Made by a program: the position numbers and the translations under genes | Shown here: in pieces, positions 48,529 to 48,787 of the stretch | How the letters are laid out: every line of letters starts with the position of its first letter | Numbering within the stretch: position 1 is the first letter of the stretch | Notes under the pieces: model-generated | What the model was told of the DNA's origin: nothing | The model's database searches: none | What the model saw: only the letters and a program-made list of their open reading frames with translations | From: SHWC01 sp945902735 | GTDB taxonomy: Bacteria > Pseudomonadota > Alphaproteobacteria > UBA828 | Assembly: GCA_945902735.1 (NCBI GenBank) | Contig: CAMDNF010000007.1 | Location: 1 to 48,787 of the forward strand | Direction: 5' to 3' | Length of the DNA: 48,787 bases

Positions 48529-48787
48529 CTAGCCATCGGCCCGGTCGATCAGATGCGCGAATGAGCCGAAGACGGTTCCAACGCGCCGGCCGATCCGGCC
48601 GAGTGACGCGCCCATTGCATCGCGCGCGTCGAACAATGGTTCGACATCGCCTTCGCTGACGATTGTCGCGTAATGAAATTCATGACCCTTGAAGCGCGTG
48701 CCTTTTTGCCCGAGCGGTGAATCGGCTGCCAATTCGAGCGTGCGATAGCCCAAATGAAGTTTGCGTGCCGCGAACGAGGTTTCGAGC
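48529..48787 (-). CDS. cobB: cobyrinate a,c-diamide synthase, C-terminal part (runs off the window)
   Basis: The last 85 codons of a gene on the minus strand that continues past the window end. The sequence LETSFAARKLHLGYRTLEL, followed by PLGQKGTRFKGHEFHYAT, matches the end of the glutamine amidotransferase domain of CobB/CbiA, with the catalytic-triad His in GHEFHYA. The enzyme amidates the a and c carboxylates of (hydrogeno)cobyrinate with glutamine and ATP in cobalamin synthesis. It is the only cobalamin gene in view and points to a cob operon beyond the right edge. It stops 54 nt before the channel gene's start. Confidence 0.88.
   Translation of the reverse strand, partial: LETSFAARKLHLGYRTLELAADSPLGQKGTRFKGHEFHYATIVSEGDVEPLFDARDAMGASLGRIGRRVGTVFGSFAHLIDRADG

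Noticed and set aside
1..48787. CRISPR arrays, insertion sequences, tRNA or rRNA genes
   Set aside because: No regularly spaced repeats, transposase frames, terminal inverted repeats flanking genes, or cloverleaf/T-loop signatures were seen.

Overview
The window reads as a chromosome segment of an alphaproteobacterium, probably Rhodospirillales-like; that placement is inferred from gene content and order. Supporting signs are a Ros/MucR regulator, a Fur/Mur protein without the CxxC zinc pair, an Irr regulator with Irr-type operators, ornithine-lipid genes olsB-olsA, and the orders miaB-phoH-ybeY-corC-lnt, rimP-nusA-ylxR-infB-rbfA-truB-rpsO-pnp and ubiE/mutM...rpsT...dnaA-dnaN-recF-gyrB. Coding density is high, many genes overlap by 4 nt, and I see no tRNA, rRNA, IS element, prophage or CRISPR array.

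Layout. 1-2.1 kb: two regulators (MucR, Fur/Mur) and olsB. 2.1-8.6 kb: a tightly overlapping run (olsA, miaB, phoH, ybeY, corC, lnt) for envelope lipid, tRNA and rRNA maturation and lipoprotein acylation. 8.8-11.3 kb: an XRE regulator, metK and trmB. 11.3-20.9 kb: the rimP-nusA-infB translation/transcription operon, preceded by a promoter and a terminator hairpin that look like an attenuator, and ending in rpsO and pnp with a structured pnp leader. 21-25.6 kb: a nitronate monooxygenase-like flavoprotein, then an iron/peroxide module (irr, rubrerythrin, a two-cluster Fe-S/CCG oxidoreductase, a DUF3501 protein) with Irr-type palindromes before irr and before rubrerythrin. 25.6-27.3 kb: a secreted SH3 protein and a 2-hydroxyacid dehydrogenase. 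27.4-30.1 kb: a quorum-sensing locus with luxR split by an in-frame stop in its interdomain linker, a perfect lux box, luxI, a 61-aa unknown gene and a degenerate receiver-HTH regulator.

30.1-36.5 kb, minus strand: ubiE, ubiB, coaBC, dut, rrf2, cysK, moeB, covering ubiquinone, CoA, nucleotide and sulfur metabolism. 36.5-46.3 kb, plus strand: mutM, a secreted hypothetical protein, an enoyl-CoA hydratase, rpsT, a rhodanese, then dnaA, dnaN, recF, gyrB. 46.3-48.8 kb, minus strand: an MscS-type channel interrupted by an in-frame TAG where related channels have Trp, and the 3' end of cobB.

The parts most worth a second look are the Irr-controlled rubrerythrin/Fe-S/DUF3501 module, the split luxR beside an intact luxI and lux box, the amber-interrupted mechanosensitive channel, the rimP attenuator and a MutM lacking its last zinc-finger cysteine.
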